The notes under the pieces: model-generated
Told to the model about the DNA's origin: nothing
Databases searched by the model: none
The model's input: only the letters and a program-made list of their open reading frames with translations
NCBI GenBank assembly: GCA_028716845.1
Contig: JAQUPF010000005.1
Span: 96,114-160,113 of the forward strand
Reading direction: 5' to 3'
Length of the DNA stretch: 64,000 bases
Origin: a bacterium
GTDB taxonomy: Bacteria > Auribacterota > Tritonobacteria > UBA1439
Shown: positions 26,308 to 34,507 of the stretch, piece after piece
How positions within the stretch are numbered: position 1 is the first letter of the stretch
How the letters are laid out: each line of letters starts with the position of its first letter
Program-made: the position numbers and the translations under genes

Positions 26308-26997
26308 ATGGCCGCCCGGCATCCCGACTCGACGCGCTTCCTGATGACCGCCCACCGCCTCCAGGCGCTCACCGACGGCATCTTCGCCATCGCCATGACG
26401 CTCCTCGTCCTCGCCATCGACCTGCCCGGCAAGGGGAGGGACCACATCCACCTCGGCCTCCCGGGCTTCCTCGCCCGGCATGTCCAGGATTTCTTCAACT
26501 ACGCCCTCGGCTTCGTCCTGCTCGCGATCTTCTGGCTCATCCACCACCAGCAGTTCCACTTCATCAGGGGGGTCGACCGGGTGCTTATCTGGATCAACAT
26601 CTTCATGCTCATGGCCGTCGGCGTCGTCCCGTTCACGACGTCGCTCGTCGGCAACTACCCCGCCGAGACGCTCGCGGAGTTCATCTTCGCGGTGAACATG
26701 TTCGTCATCGGCGCGCTCTTCTTCTGGAACTGGGCCTACGCCTCGAAGGGGCGCCGGCTCGTGGACCCGCAGATGAGCGAGGCGCACGTGCGCGCCATCA
26801 GGAACAGGGGGCTCGTCCTGCCGTGCGTCTCGATCGTCGCCGCCGCGCTCTCGACGGTGGGGCCGCTCCTCGCCTCGTACTCCTACCTCGCCGCCCCGGT
26901 CATCCTCTTCCTCCGCCCGTTCGACACCCGCCGCGGGGCCGCCGGAAGCCGCGCGGGCGCCGGCGCGGCGCCCACGGCGGGTGGGGAGGATGGGTGA
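26308..26997 (+). CDS. TMEM175-family (DUF1211) potassium channel-like protein
   Basis: A 229-residue protein with five or six transmembrane helices. The first helix carries HRLQALTDGIFAIAMTLLVL, the conserved (R)xxxFSD-like signature of prokaryotic TMEM175 channels, here with TDG in place of the usual FSDG. Family members form K+-selective leak channels. The start follows a TATCAT -10-like box by six bases, predicting a leaderless mRNA. The stop overlaps the next gene (GTGA), indicating coupling. The C-terminal tail is Gly/Ala rich and probably disordered. Confidence 0.82.
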   Translation: MAARHPDSTRFLMTAHRLQALTDGIFAIAMTLLVLAIDLPGKGRDHIHLGLPGFLARHVQDFFNYALGFVLLAIFWLIHHQQFHFIRGVDRVLIWINIFMLMAVGVVPFTTSLVGNYPAETLAEFIFAVNMFVIGALFFWNWAYASKGRRLVDPQMSEAHVRAIRNRGLVLPCVSIVAAALSTVGPLLASYSYLAAPVILFLRPFDTRRGAAGSRAGAGAAPTAGGEDG

Positions 26998-27416
26998 GGG
27001 CGCTCATTCTCGACGACGGGATCAGGGGGGAGATCCGCCGCGTCGCCGATCACGCCCGACGGCACCCGCTGCCGCTCCGGATGCTCCGGGACATCATGGC
27101 GGGGAGGCGGCGCGCGGTGGGCTACGACCCGCGCTTCGTCTGCGAGATACCGATGGGGTTCCGCGTCGTCTTCTCGATCGAGGAGCACCCGGGCGGCTGG
27201 ATGCGGCACATCTCGATATCGGTCGGCGGCGGGAACCTGCCGCACCCCGCTGCCGTCCGGCAGATCGCCGGCGAGTTCGGCTTCACGGGCGACCTCGGGG
27301 ACTGCGAGCGGTGGGTCGAGGAGACCGAGGACGCGCGGGCCGTGAACCTCGTCCAGCCGCTCGGCGGGGAGGACGTCACCGCTCCAGCGGATTCCCCTTC
27401 TCGGTCCACTCCTTGA
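26994..27416 (+). CDS. Hypothetical protein, translationally coupled to the channel gene
   Basis: A 140-residue soluble protein with a GTG start overlapping the stop of the channel gene (GTGA). The central part (YDPRFVCEIPMGFRVVFSIEE, then GGWMRHISISVGGGNLP) is a compact alpha/beta segment. It resembles small proteins of unknown function, some of them phage-associated, but I cannot name the family with confidence. Its 3' end overlaps the convergent rhodanese gene by 41 bp. Confidence 0.65.
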   Translation: MRALILDDGIRGEIRRVADHARRHPLPLRMLRDIMAGRRRAVGYDPRFVCEIPMGFRVVFSIEEHPGGWMRHISISVGGGNLPHPAAVRQIAGEFGFTGDLGDCERWVEETEDARAVNLVQPLGGEDVTAPADSPSRSTP

Positions 27417-27840
27417 TGCCGCCCTTGTAGTCGAGCACCGTGTAGCCGAGCGCCGAGAGCTTCTTCGCGGCGGCGGTGCTCGCCGGGCAGAGGAAGCTGC
27501 CGCAGTACACGACGACGGGCGTCTCACCCGGCAGCATCTTCTCCGCGGACTCCCGGTCGATCGTGCCGACGGGAAAATTCCTCGCCCCCGGGATGCGCCC
27601 CTCGGCGAAGCTGTCCTCGTCGAGGACGTCCAGGAGGACGTACGCCTCCCCGGCGTTCCTGATCCGCATGAACTGCTCGTAGGTGATCTCGCGGACCCCG
27701 TCCTTCACCGCCGCCTCGGCGGCGACCGTCCCGATCACGCCCGCCGGCCGGGCCGCCGTCCAGGGGCACCGGCAGGCGCAGGAGACGAGCGCCACGCACG
27801 CAATCGCGGCGATCGCCGCTGGGAACAGTTTCCGGTTCAT
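27376..27840 (-). CDS. Rhodanese-domain lipoprotein
   Basis: A 154-residue protein with an N-terminal signal and lipobox-like ALVSC. A single rhodanese domain runs from about residue 45, with ITYEQFMRIRNAG, YVLLDVLDEDSFAEGRIPGARN and the active-site loop VVYCGSFLCPAST, whose Cys is the sulfur carrier. The C-terminal DYKGGIKEWTEKGNPLE is the usual rhodanese ending. It is probably periplasmic or envelope-attached and handles sulfane sulfur or thiols; the substrate is unknown. Confidence 0.87.
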   Translation of the reverse strand: MNRKLFPAAIAAIACVALVSCACRCPWTAARPAGVIGTVAAEAAVKDGVREITYEQFMRIRNAGEAYVLLDVLDEDSFAEGRIPGARNFPVGTIDRESAEKMLPGETPVVVYCGSFLCPASTAAAKKLSALGYTVLDYKGGIKEWTEKGNPLER

Positions 27841-27913
27841 CGTCTCCTCCTCTCATTCACGGCACCCGCAGGAAAAGGCCGGGCCCGCCCGGCGGCGGGC
27901 CCATGCCGATAAA

Positions 27914-28269
27914 TGGTGGAGGTGGCGGGAATCGAACCCGCGTCCTGCCGAACGGCCGCACCGGCATCTCCATGCTCAGCCCCATCTTTGATTTCGCATC
28001 CCCGATCTCCGAGGGGCGGGATAGCGGGGACGCTATCTCCCGGAAGACGATGGCCTCGGGCCCCGGGAGAGGAAACCCTCGGCCAGCCTGTATTCCGTCG
28101 CCCGTTCCGCCGCCACAGGCGGGCCGCGGAGGGGCGTGACCGCCGTATTAAGCGGCCAGGGCTAACTGCTCGTCCGCAGTTATGATTGCGCCAGGTGTTT
28201 TAAGAGGCCTCCTGACAACCTCTGCATGCAGCCGATGAACGCGCACGACAGTCGAATCCTTTCACCCCC
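27914..28269 (-). ncRNA. ssrA: Transfer-messenger RNA (tmRNA)
   Basis: A one-piece tmRNA of about 356 nt. The 5' end GGGGGTGAAAGGATTCGAC and the 3' end CGGGAATCGAACCCGCGTCC followed by CACCTCCACCA form the tRNA-like acceptor and T-arm; the 7-bp acceptor pairs GGGGGTG with CACCTCC (one G-U). The tag reading frame starts GCA at 28189 and ends TAA at 28148-28150, encoding AIITADEQLALAA, which ends in the ALAA degradation signal. Pseudoknot-like GC helices fill the 3' half. The RNA rescues stalled ribosomes with SmpB, whose gene is not in the window. The 3' CCA is encoded. Confidence 0.96.
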
Positions 28270-28273
28270 GTTT

Positions 28274-28290
28274 TTCAATGAGCCATTGAA
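28274..28290 (-). promoter_or_regulatory. Perfect hairpin in the pre-tmRNA 5' leader
   Basis: TTCAATGGCTCATTGAA has 7-bp perfect arms and a 3-nt loop, immediately upstream of the mature tmRNA 5' end. It is expected to be transcribed from the -10 box at 28299-28304 and may guide 5' processing. Confidence 0.55.
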
Positions 28291-28298
28291 TCATTTAC

Positions 28299-28310
28299 AT
28301 AATAGCACAT
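28299..28310 (-). promoter_or_regulatory. Extended -10 promoter of tmRNA
   Basis: TGTGCTATTATG on the minus strand, about 30 bp before the mature 5' end. Confidence 0.65.
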
Positions 28311-28344
28311 CCCCCGCCCGCAATCCATCCGAAGAATATAACGC

Positions 28345-28468
28345 ACCAATTCACCACGGGTTGCCGCGGATCATTGCGGATGCACACTGATCCTCCTCAA
28401 TCCGTGGAGATCCGTCATGATCCGTTTCAATCCGCGGCTCGGGGTGCATCGTTCCGCGGCCGGACGGC
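28345..28468. repeat. Short inverted-repeat element (MITE-like) next to tmRNA
   Basis: The left end GCACCAATTCACCACGGGT continues with GCGGATCATTGCGGAT (28349-28381). An inverted right end (28399-28437) has the words ATCCGTGG, GATCCG and CAATCCGCGG, then the same downstream flank seen at 3518-3540. Together they look like the two ends of the GxxExxY element with the gene deleted. The right side runs to the stop codon of the next gene. Confidence 0.78.
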
Positions 28469-29551
28469 CTACCGCCATCCGTACGCGCACCGCCTCCCGT
28501 AGGCGGAGCCGTCGTCGAACACGAACGCCCCCGGCACCGCGGCCGCCGCCGGCTGGAAGTTGATCCGGTCCGTCCCCCGCTCCCACCGGAGAAACGCCGC
28601 GTCGAGGAAATTCCCGTCGCCCGTCGCGAAATCCTCCGTGGACGCCTGGTTCGCGGCCGTGCTCGGATGGGAATCGCCGGACGCCCCGCCGTACTCCCAT
28701 CGCAGGCGGTTGGGGCGCGTGGCGTGATCGCCCGGGTAGGCGAGGAAGTCGAACCAGTCGTAGACCGCGACGTTGTTGAGGCCGCCGTGGGCGGCCTGGT
28801 AGGCGTCCAGCCATTCCGTCTTCAGCCAGTCGTTGAACGATCGGGCGCGCGCGGCCTCCGCGTCGGTCGTCGCGTCCCACGGCGCGTAGTGGCGCGGCGG
28901 GGCCGTCACGACGATGAAGAGGACGCCGGGATGCTCGGCGAAGATGTCGCCGAGCGGCTTGTACGAATGATCGCCGCTGGAGTAGGTGTTCCCGGGCCCC
29001 GAGGGGTGGCGGAAGACCGCCTTGTAGTTGGCGAGCGTCTGGCTCGAGCTGAACGGATCCCCGGGCTCGCTCCCGTCGCCGGTCACGTTGCTGATCGGGT
29101 AGCAGCTCTTGAACATGATGATGCGGTTCGAGCCGGTCGCGCAGCCGTGCTGCCGGACGCGGCCGAGGTAGTCGTTGAACCACCGTATCCAGTGGTCCAT
29201 GTTCGTGCTGTCGCCCGGGACGGGGTCGAGCGAGTCGGGCCGCCCGGCGTCGGGAGCGAGGTCGGTCCTGTAGGAGATGTCGTTCCGCTCGTCGATGGAG
29301 GGCTTGGCGAGGAGGGCGGCCTCGAGGCCGCCGTCGCCGTCGGCGAGCCAGTTCTGGCCGCACGAGTGGTGGATGAAGACGAGGTCGTCCTGCCCCTGGC
29401 CGCGGGCGCCCGCGGCGGGCGCAAGAACGAAGGCGCATGCCGCGACGGGCGGCAGGACCATGCGAGCCATGCCGTGGAATGGAGCGGCGAGGGAGCGGCC
29501 CGCCGCCCTACGGGACAATGAATGGAGCGCTCGTCTCCGGGAATGCATCAT
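28469..29551 (-). CDS. Secreted protein of unknown function with FIHHSCGQNWL motif
   Basis: A protein of about 360 residues. A signal peptide (ACAFVLAPAAGARG) is preceded by a long basic N-region. The mature part opens with DDLVFIHHSCGQNWLADGDGG, then NMDHWIRWFNDYLGR, MFKSCYPISNV and LFIVVTAPPRHYAPWDAT. The strand-turn-Ser/His layout suggests an SGNH/GDSL-like hydrolase relative, but I cannot assign catalytic residues securely. AGGAGGAGGG precedes two adjacent ATGs (29551 and 29548). AT-rich DNA upstream (29600-29640) probably holds the promoter. Confidence 0.65.
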   Translation of the reverse strand: MMHSRRRALHSLSRRAAGRSLAAPFHGMARMVLPPVAACAFVLAPAAGARGQGQDDLVFIHHSCGQNWLADGDGGLEAALLAKPSIDERNDISYRTDLAPDAGRPDSLDPVPGDSTNMDHWIRWFNDYLGRVRQHGCATGSNRIIMFKSCYPISNVTGDGSEPGDPFSSSQTLANYKAVFRHPSGPGNTYSSGDHSYKPLGDIFAEHPGVLFIVVTAPPRHYAPWDATTDAEAARARSFNDWLKTEWLDAYQAAHGGLNNVAVYDWFDFLAYPGDHATRPNRLRWEYGGASGDSHPSTAANQASTEDFATGDGNFLDAAFLRWERGTDRINFQPAAAAVPGAFVFDDGSAYGRRCAYGWR

Positions 29552-29630
29552 CCCTCCTCCTGAACGGCTCCGATGGGTCGAAGAACGCCGGCGGGGTGAA
29601 ATATATCGCAATTCATTCCCGCGGAATATA

Positions 29631-30914
29631 TTATATAATACGTCTTCGAACCGTGGAGAGGTAGAGCGCGTTCGACGCCTCCGCCTCCGCGCCCGCGGGC
29701 AGGACGGCGAGCGCCGCCGTCCAGATTCCCCGCATCGGGTTTTCGCAGACGACGTGCGCGAAGAGGTCCCGGCAGGTGCACCCGGACGGGTTGGAGATGG
29801 TTTTGAAGTACGGCGCCGCCCCGCGCCGCACGCCCCCGCCGGGAAGCAGTGAGTACATTCGGCCCGCCGGGTCGATCACGACGAGATAGACATCGATGGG
29901 ACCGTCGGGCACCGCCGGCACGCAGCCGAAGAACTTCACCTCCTGGGCCGGGACGAGGACGGCGGCGCTGAGCTCGATCACCGCGTCGTCGCAGTCGATC
30001 GGCGTCGCCGTGGGCGTCGGCGTGTCGACCGGTGTCTCGGTCGGCGTGAACGTCGGCCCGGGTGTCTCTGTCGGCGTGCTCGTCGGCGGTGCGGGTGTCT
30101 CGGTGGGCGTCGCCGTGGGTTCAGGAGTCCCGGTGGGCGTCGCCGTGGGCGTCATGGTGGGAGTGGGCGTCGGCGTCCGGCAGGAGAGGGTGTAGCGGAT
30201 CGCCAGGCCGTCGTAGACGGGGCCCGGAACGGGCGTCCCCGTCGGGCAGAAGTAGTTAAGGCCGTCGGTGCCGTCGTCGTTCTCGATGCCCAGGGTGGCC
30301 GACCGCCCGCCGGCGTAATCTACGGTGCCGTCGGACATCTCGTTGAACTGGACCCTGATGTCGTTGGACCCCTCGTAGAGGATGGCCTGGAAGGTCAGAC
30401 GGGACTCGGTATCGTTGATGTGGGGGACCCGGTACCACTCGACGACGAACTCCCGGCCGGGGGCCAAGCCCAGGGTCTCGTAATACACCGCCGAGGAGGG
30501 GTTAAGGAACAGGCCCAGGTCGTCCCAGAAGGCGAAGACGGCGGCGTTGGGGTTGTTCGGGTTCGGGATGCAGAGGTTGGAGTAGGCGTCGCAGCCGGCG
30601 GAGTCGAAGGTGATGAAGCCGTTGGAGGAGACCCATGCCTCGGTGTAGGTGTTGCCGTAGAAGTCGAAGCTGAAGCCGATCGGGGCGGACTCGCAGTCGT
30701 CGTCGCTCCCGGTCAGGCCGGTCAGCTCGGTCCCCGATCCCCCCTGGGGCGGGGCGATCTCGAACCAGGAGAAGGGCTCCTGGGGGGCGGGGAGGTTGCT
30801 GTCGATCCAGCAGTAGCCGAAGGCGTCGGGCCCGCCGGTGTCGGCATGGGCCGTGAGGGCGAACGGAATCGGAAGGAGAAAGGGGGACAGCGCCAGCCGG
30901 TGCAATCTTCTCAT
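29631..30914 (-). CDS. Secreted protein with Thr-Pro linker and C-terminal Ig-like domain
   Basis: A 427-residue protein with a signal peptide (LLPIPFALTAHA). An N-terminal beta-rich domain (PIGFSFDFYGNTYTEAWVSS, then NGFITF and FAFWDDLGLF) is of a type common in secreted multidomain proteins. A Thr/Pro linker of about 60 residues follows (coding DNA 30002-30181), then a C-terminal Ig-like domain (AVIELSAAVLVPAQEVKFFG to LYLSTVRR). The last domain resembles in layout those of the proteins at 40171, 43692 and 52829. It is likely exported and surface associated. GGAGGGGCCTC precedes the ATG. Confidence 0.72.
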   Translation of the reverse strand: MRRLHRLALSPFLLPIPFALTAHADTGGPDAFGYCWIDSNLPAPQEPFSWFEIAPPQGGSGTELTGLTGSDDDCESAPIGFSFDFYGNTYTEAWVSSNGFITFDSAGCDAYSNLCIPNPNNPNAAVFAFWDDLGLFLNPSSAVYYETLGLAPGREFVVEWYRVPHINDTESRLTFQAILYEGSNDIRVQFNEMSDGTVDYAGGRSATLGIENDDGTDGLNYFCPTGTPVPGPVYDGLAIRYTLSCRTPTPTPTMTPTATPTGTPEPTATPTETPAPPTSTPTETPGPTFTPTETPVDTPTPTATPIDCDDAVIELSAAVLVPAQEVKFFGCVPAVPDGPIDVYLVVIDPAGRMYSLLPGGGVRRGAAPYFKTISNPSGCTCRDLFAHVVCENPMRGIWTAALAVLPAGAEAEASNALYLSTVRRRII

Positions 30915-31001
30915 GAGGCCCCTCCGTCGGATGGTGCGGATGCCGATGACTTCGTGCGGTTGTACCAAAACCGGCGACCGCGCGCAAGGGCCTGCTCCAG
31001 A

Positions 31002-33086
31002 TCATCTCCCCGATTCCCGGAAGAAGGCGGCGACCCGGGGATCGCCCGGGGCGACCGCGCGCGCCCGCTCGAACCAGCGGGCGGCCTCTTCCTTCCTGCC
31101 CCGCCGGTGCTGCAGGATCCCCATGTTGATGTACGCCTCGCCGTTGCCCGGGTGGTCGCGGGCGATTTCGAGGAACAGCCCCTCCGCCCGCGACTCCTCA
31201 CCCGTTTGCGCGAGGAGGACGCCCAGCGCGTTGGCGGCGTCGAGGTTGGCCGGGTCGAGCGACCGGGCGGCCCGGAGCTCCCGCAGCGCCTCGGGGTACA
31301 GCCCCATCCGGGCGAGGACGACGCCGAGGTTTCCCCGGGCCGCGGACGCCCCCGGATCGAGGGACAGCGATTTCATGAGGGCGGCCCGGGCGCCCTCGAG
31401 ATCGCCCGCGAGCTTTCGGACCACGCCGAGGTTGCTCCAGAGGGCGGCCGCGGGATGCAGTTCGAGGGCTTGCTCGTAAACCCGCTCCGCTCGGTCATAG
31501 AACCCCAGCCGCTTATAAGTCTCGGCGAGGTCGATCATGATCTCGACCCGGGCGGGATGGAGTTTCAGGGCTTCTTCCAGCTCGGTGGCCGCCGCCCGGT
31601 CATCGCCGAGCGCGGCCAGGACCCGGCCCCGGTTGTGGCGGATCGCCGCCGGGACCCGGCCGGCGGCCGCCCGATCGAGGAGCGCCAGCGATTCCTCGAA
31701 CCGCCCGGCATCCCGCATGGCCGCCGCCAGGTTGACCAGCAGCCGCGGGTTGGGACCGGCGAGCGACAGGCCCCGCTCGATATGGCGCACCGCCTCTTCG
31801 TGCCGCCCCGTCCTGCTGTAGTGGACGCCGAGGTTGTTCCAGAGGAGCGGCGCATTCGGGCTGGAGCGGAGGGCGTCGGCGAAGAGCGCCCCCTCGTCCC
31901 GCCAGACGGCGTTGCGGCGAACCGTCAGGACGGCCAAAACAAGAACCGCTCCAACTGTCAGGACCGCCCGCGGCCGGCGCCCGCGCAGGAGATAAGAGAC
32001 GAGGGCGACACCGGCGGCGATCAGGGCGATGGACGGCGCGTAGAGGAAACGCTCCGCGGCCGGGAACCCCATATCGGCGGGGCCGCTGATCCGGACGATG
32101 TTGGCAAGAGGGGCGAGCGAGACGAGGGCGAAGGCCAGGATGAAAACCAGCGGGCGGTCCCCCTTCCGCCAGGACCGGACCAGCCAGAAGAGGATCGCCG
32201 CCAGGATCGCCGCCCCGGCCGCCGCCCGCGGATCGAGGAGGGAGGAGGCCGGCGGGTTGGTGATGTAGGCGGTCAGGTTGAGGGGGAGGAGGATCTTGCC
32301 CAGGTAGAGAAGGAGGGTGGAGAGCGATGAGAAGACCGTCTCCGCCGGGGTCAGGACCGCCACCGCCCCGGTCTTGACCTCGGCGACGGCGAAACGCAGC
32401 GTCAGGTAAACGGCGGCGGCCAGGCCGTAGAGAAGGACCAGCCTCCCCGCCCGGCGGCGGGCCCATTGCGGCTCGAAGGCTGCCAGGTAGGCGGCCGCGA
32501 CGGGAGGCAGGACCAGCGCGGACTCCTTGGCGAAGGGGGCGAGGAGGAAGAGGAGGAGCGAAAGGGGCAGCCCCCATCTCCGGGCCGGGGCGGAGGCCAG
32601 GGCGAGGAGACTGGAGAGCATCAGCCCGGTGGCGATCAGGTCGGTCCGGCCGGAGATCCAGGCCACCGACTCGCAATGCACCGGGTGGACGGCGAAGACC
32701 AGGGCCGAGGCCAGGGCGACCCCTCCCCGCCGGGGAAAGAGCCGGGAGAGGAAGAGGAAGACCAGGGCCGAGACGGCCCCGTGGAGGAGGACGTTGGTCA
32801 GGTGGAAGCCGAAGGGGCGGGGACCCCAGAGGGAGAAATCGGCCATCAGGGAGAGGCTGACCAGCGGCCGGTAGTAGCCGTACTTGATCTCCTCGTCGGC
32901 GTGCTCGAAGTAGTCGCGGAGGAAGAGGGAAGAGAAGTAATTCAGGTGCTGGAGCTTGTAGTCCTGGAGGATCAGGGTCCGGTCGTCCCAGACGAAGTCG
33001 CCCGAAAGGCTGTTCAGGAAAGGCAGGACCGCCGCCAGGGCGACCAGGACAACGAGGTGCTTCTTCTTCAGCCCGGTCATCATCAT
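31002..33086 (-). CDS. Polytopic membrane protein with C-terminal TPR array
   Basis: A protein of about 694 residues. The N-terminal 420 residues hold 10-12 membrane helices with glycosyltransferase-C-like features (SGDFVWDDRTLI near residue 25, FAVHPVHCESVAWISGRTD near 150), the pattern of TMTC/PMT-like proteins. The C-terminal part has six or seven TPR units (WNNLGVHYSRTGRHEEAVRH, NLGVVLARMGLYPEALREL). It probably transfers or handles a lipid-linked sugar on the outer face of the inner membrane; donor and acceptor are unknown. It lies 23 bp downstream of a sulfatase-fold gene, likely an operon. Two or three adjacent ATGs make the exact start uncertain. Confidence 0.8.
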   Translation of the reverse strand: MMMTGLKKKHLVVLVALAAVLPFLNSLSGDFVWDDRTLILQDYKLQHLNYFSSLFLRDYFEHADEEIKYGYYRPLVSLSLMADFSLWGPRPFGFHLTNVLLHGAVSALVFLFLSRLFPRRGGVALASALVFAVHPVHCESVAWISGRTDLIATGLMLSSLLALASAPARRWGLPLSLLLFLLAPFAKESALVLPPVAAAYLAAFEPQWARRRAGRLVLLYGLAAAVYLTLRFAVAEVKTGAVAVLTPAETVFSSLSTLLLYLGKILLPLNLTAYITNPPASSLLDPRAAAGAAILAAILFWLVRSWRKGDRPLVFILAFALVSLAPLANIVRISGPADMGFPAAERFLYAPSIALIAAGVALVSYLLRGRRPRAVLTVGAVLVLAVLTVRRNAVWRDEGALFADALRSSPNAPLLWNNLGVHYSRTGRHEEAVRHIERGLSLAGPNPRLLVNLAAAMRDAGRFEESLALLDRAAAGRVPAAIRHNRGRVLAALGDDRAAATELEEALKLHPARVEIMIDLAETYKRLGFYDRAERVYEQALELHPAAALWSNLGVVRKLAGDLEGARAALMKSLSLDPGASAARGNLGVVLARMGLYPEALRELRAARSLDPANLDAANALGVLLAQTGEESRAEGLFLEIARDHPGNGEAYINMGILQHRRGRKEEAARWFERARAVAPGDPRVAAFFRESGR

Positions 33087-33109
33087 AACCGAGGGCCTTC
33101 CGGAAAGGC

Positions 33110-34495
33110 TCAGTTCAGGTACCCGAGCGAGCGCAGCTCCTTGATCTCCTTCTCCCCCAGCGGCTCGTCCGCCGGGGGTGCTTCGAAGAGGCGGTGGGCT
33201 TCCAGCCACCTCTCCAACTCGCCCTCCAGGGAGCGGGCGCGCTCCGGCTCCTCCCCGATGAGGTTCCGCTGCTCTCCCGGGTCCCGGGCCAGGTTGTAGA
33301 GAGCCCGCCGCTCCCCCCCGCCGCCCCGGCGGACGAACTTCCAGTCCCCCCGCCGGATCGCCTCCTGCTGCCGGGCGGCCCGGGCCCGGCTGAGTTCGGC
33401 GAAGACCGCCCGGTCCATATCCTCCGGGCCGCCGGCCGTGAGGGGCAGGAGCGACCTTCCCTGGAGCCCGGCAGGGGGCGCGACACCCGCCGCCTCGCAG
33501 ATGCTGGGGAAGATGTCCATGATCGAGACCGGCTGCTCGACCGTCCGCGCCGCCGGCGCCCCCCCGGCGGGGGCGATGATCAGCGGCACCCGGACCTGCT
33601 CCTCGAAGAGCGAGCTGCCGTGTCCGAGCTCGCCCCGCTCCAGGAACTCCTCCCCGTGGTCGGAGGTGACGATGAACAGCGTGTTGTCGGAGTCGGGGAG
33701 GGCTTCGACCAGGGCCCGGATATGGTCGTCGGTGTAGTTGATCTCGCTGTCGTAGAGGTCGCGGAGGGCCTGGGGGGCGGCGGGGTCCGACCTGATCTCA
33801 TCGAGCATCTCCCGGAGCTTCTTCATCGTCCGGTGCGAGTATTTCCGGTAGGAGGTCTTGTCCGGGTTGTATGCCGTGATCCAGGGCCGACAGGGGAAGT
33901 AGGGGTCGTGGGGGTCGAAGTAATGGATCCAGAGAAAATACGGCCGGGATCGGCGGATCTCGGGGAGCATCTCCTCGAAGGCCCGGTTCGCCGCCGGGGC
34001 CCGGGAGAAACCGAGATTGGCGAAGCGGCGAAAGCCGCGGTCGAAGCCGTTGGCCTCGGTCATATGGAGGTTGGTGGAGATCCCGAAGGCGGTGTAGCCG
34101 TTCTCGGCCAGGTGGGCGGCGATCACCGGGAAATCCGCCACCAGCATCTGCTGTTCCATCACCCTCCTCCGGGCGGCGTCCATCTGGCCGTGGATGACGC
34201 CGTGGCTCCGGGGGGAGAGCCCGGTGAAGATCGAGGCCATCGAGGGTGGGGTCCAGGAGGAGGTGGCCCAGGCGTTATTGAAGAGCGTGCCGCGGGCGGC
34301 CAGGGAGTCGAGGAAGGGGGAGGTCTTCCGGTGGTAGCCGTAGCCGGAGAGATGGTCGGCCCGGAGGGTGTCGATGGTGATCAGGACGACGTTCCGCCCG
34401 GTGGGGGTGGGGGTCGCGGGGGGAACCGGCCGGCCGCAGCCGGCGGCGAGGGCCGCCGCAACAAGCGGCGCGAGACGGCGGGCGGTCTCCGTCAC
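33110..34495 (-). CDS. Sulfatase-fold lipoprotein, alkaline-phosphatase superfamily
   Basis: A 461-residue lipoprotein (lipobox ALAAGC). The sulfatase fold is clear: NVVLITIDTLRADHLSGYG with the metal Asp42, HYFDPHDPYFP, VTSDHGEEFLERG and GHGSSLFEEQVRVPLI. At the catalytic position the sequence is TPPS (Thr82) instead of the C/S-x-P-S-R needed for formylglycine, so it is more likely a Thr-nucleophile phosphotransferase or phosphodiesterase than a true sulfatase. The partner gene 23 bp downstream is a membrane TPR protein, which suggests work on envelope glycans or lipids. Confidence 0.82.
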   Translation of the reverse strand: MTETARRLAPLVAAALAAGCGRPVPPATPTPTGRNVVLITIDTLRADHLSGYGYHRKTSPFLDSLAARGTLFNNAWATSSWTPPSMASIFTGLSPRSHGVIHGQMDAARRRVMEQQMLVADFPVIAAHLAENGYTAFGISTNLHMTEANGFDRGFRRFANLGFSRAPAANRAFEEMLPEIRRSRPYFLWIHYFDPHDPYFPCRPWITAYNPDKTSYRKYSHRTMKKLREMLDEIRSDPAAPQALRDLYDSEINYTDDHIRALVEALPDSDNTLFIVTSDHGEEFLERGELGHGSSLFEEQVRVPLIIAPAGGAPAARTVEQPVSIMDIFPSICEAAGVAPPAGLQGRSLLPLTAGGPEDMDRAVFAELSRARAARQQEAIRRGDWKFVRRGGGGERRALYNLARDPGEQRNLIGEEPERARSLEGELERWLEAHRLFEAPPADEPLGEKEIKELRSLGYLN

Positions 34496-34507
34496 TGCCC
34501 CTCCCCT

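Noticed and set aside
27903..28185. Short plus-strand frames starting MPINGGGG and MVEVAGIEPASC
   Set aside because: They are translations of the reverse complement of the tmRNA T-arm, a well-known source of false proteins.
28469..28490. Extension of the secreted-protein gene into the repeat downstream
   Set aside because: The stop codon at 28469 is clear; the repeat starts right after it and contributes no codons.
33110..34495. Formylglycine-dependent arylsulfatase
   Set aside because: The C/S-x-P-S-R motif is absent (TPPS instead), so the call was widened to the superfamily.
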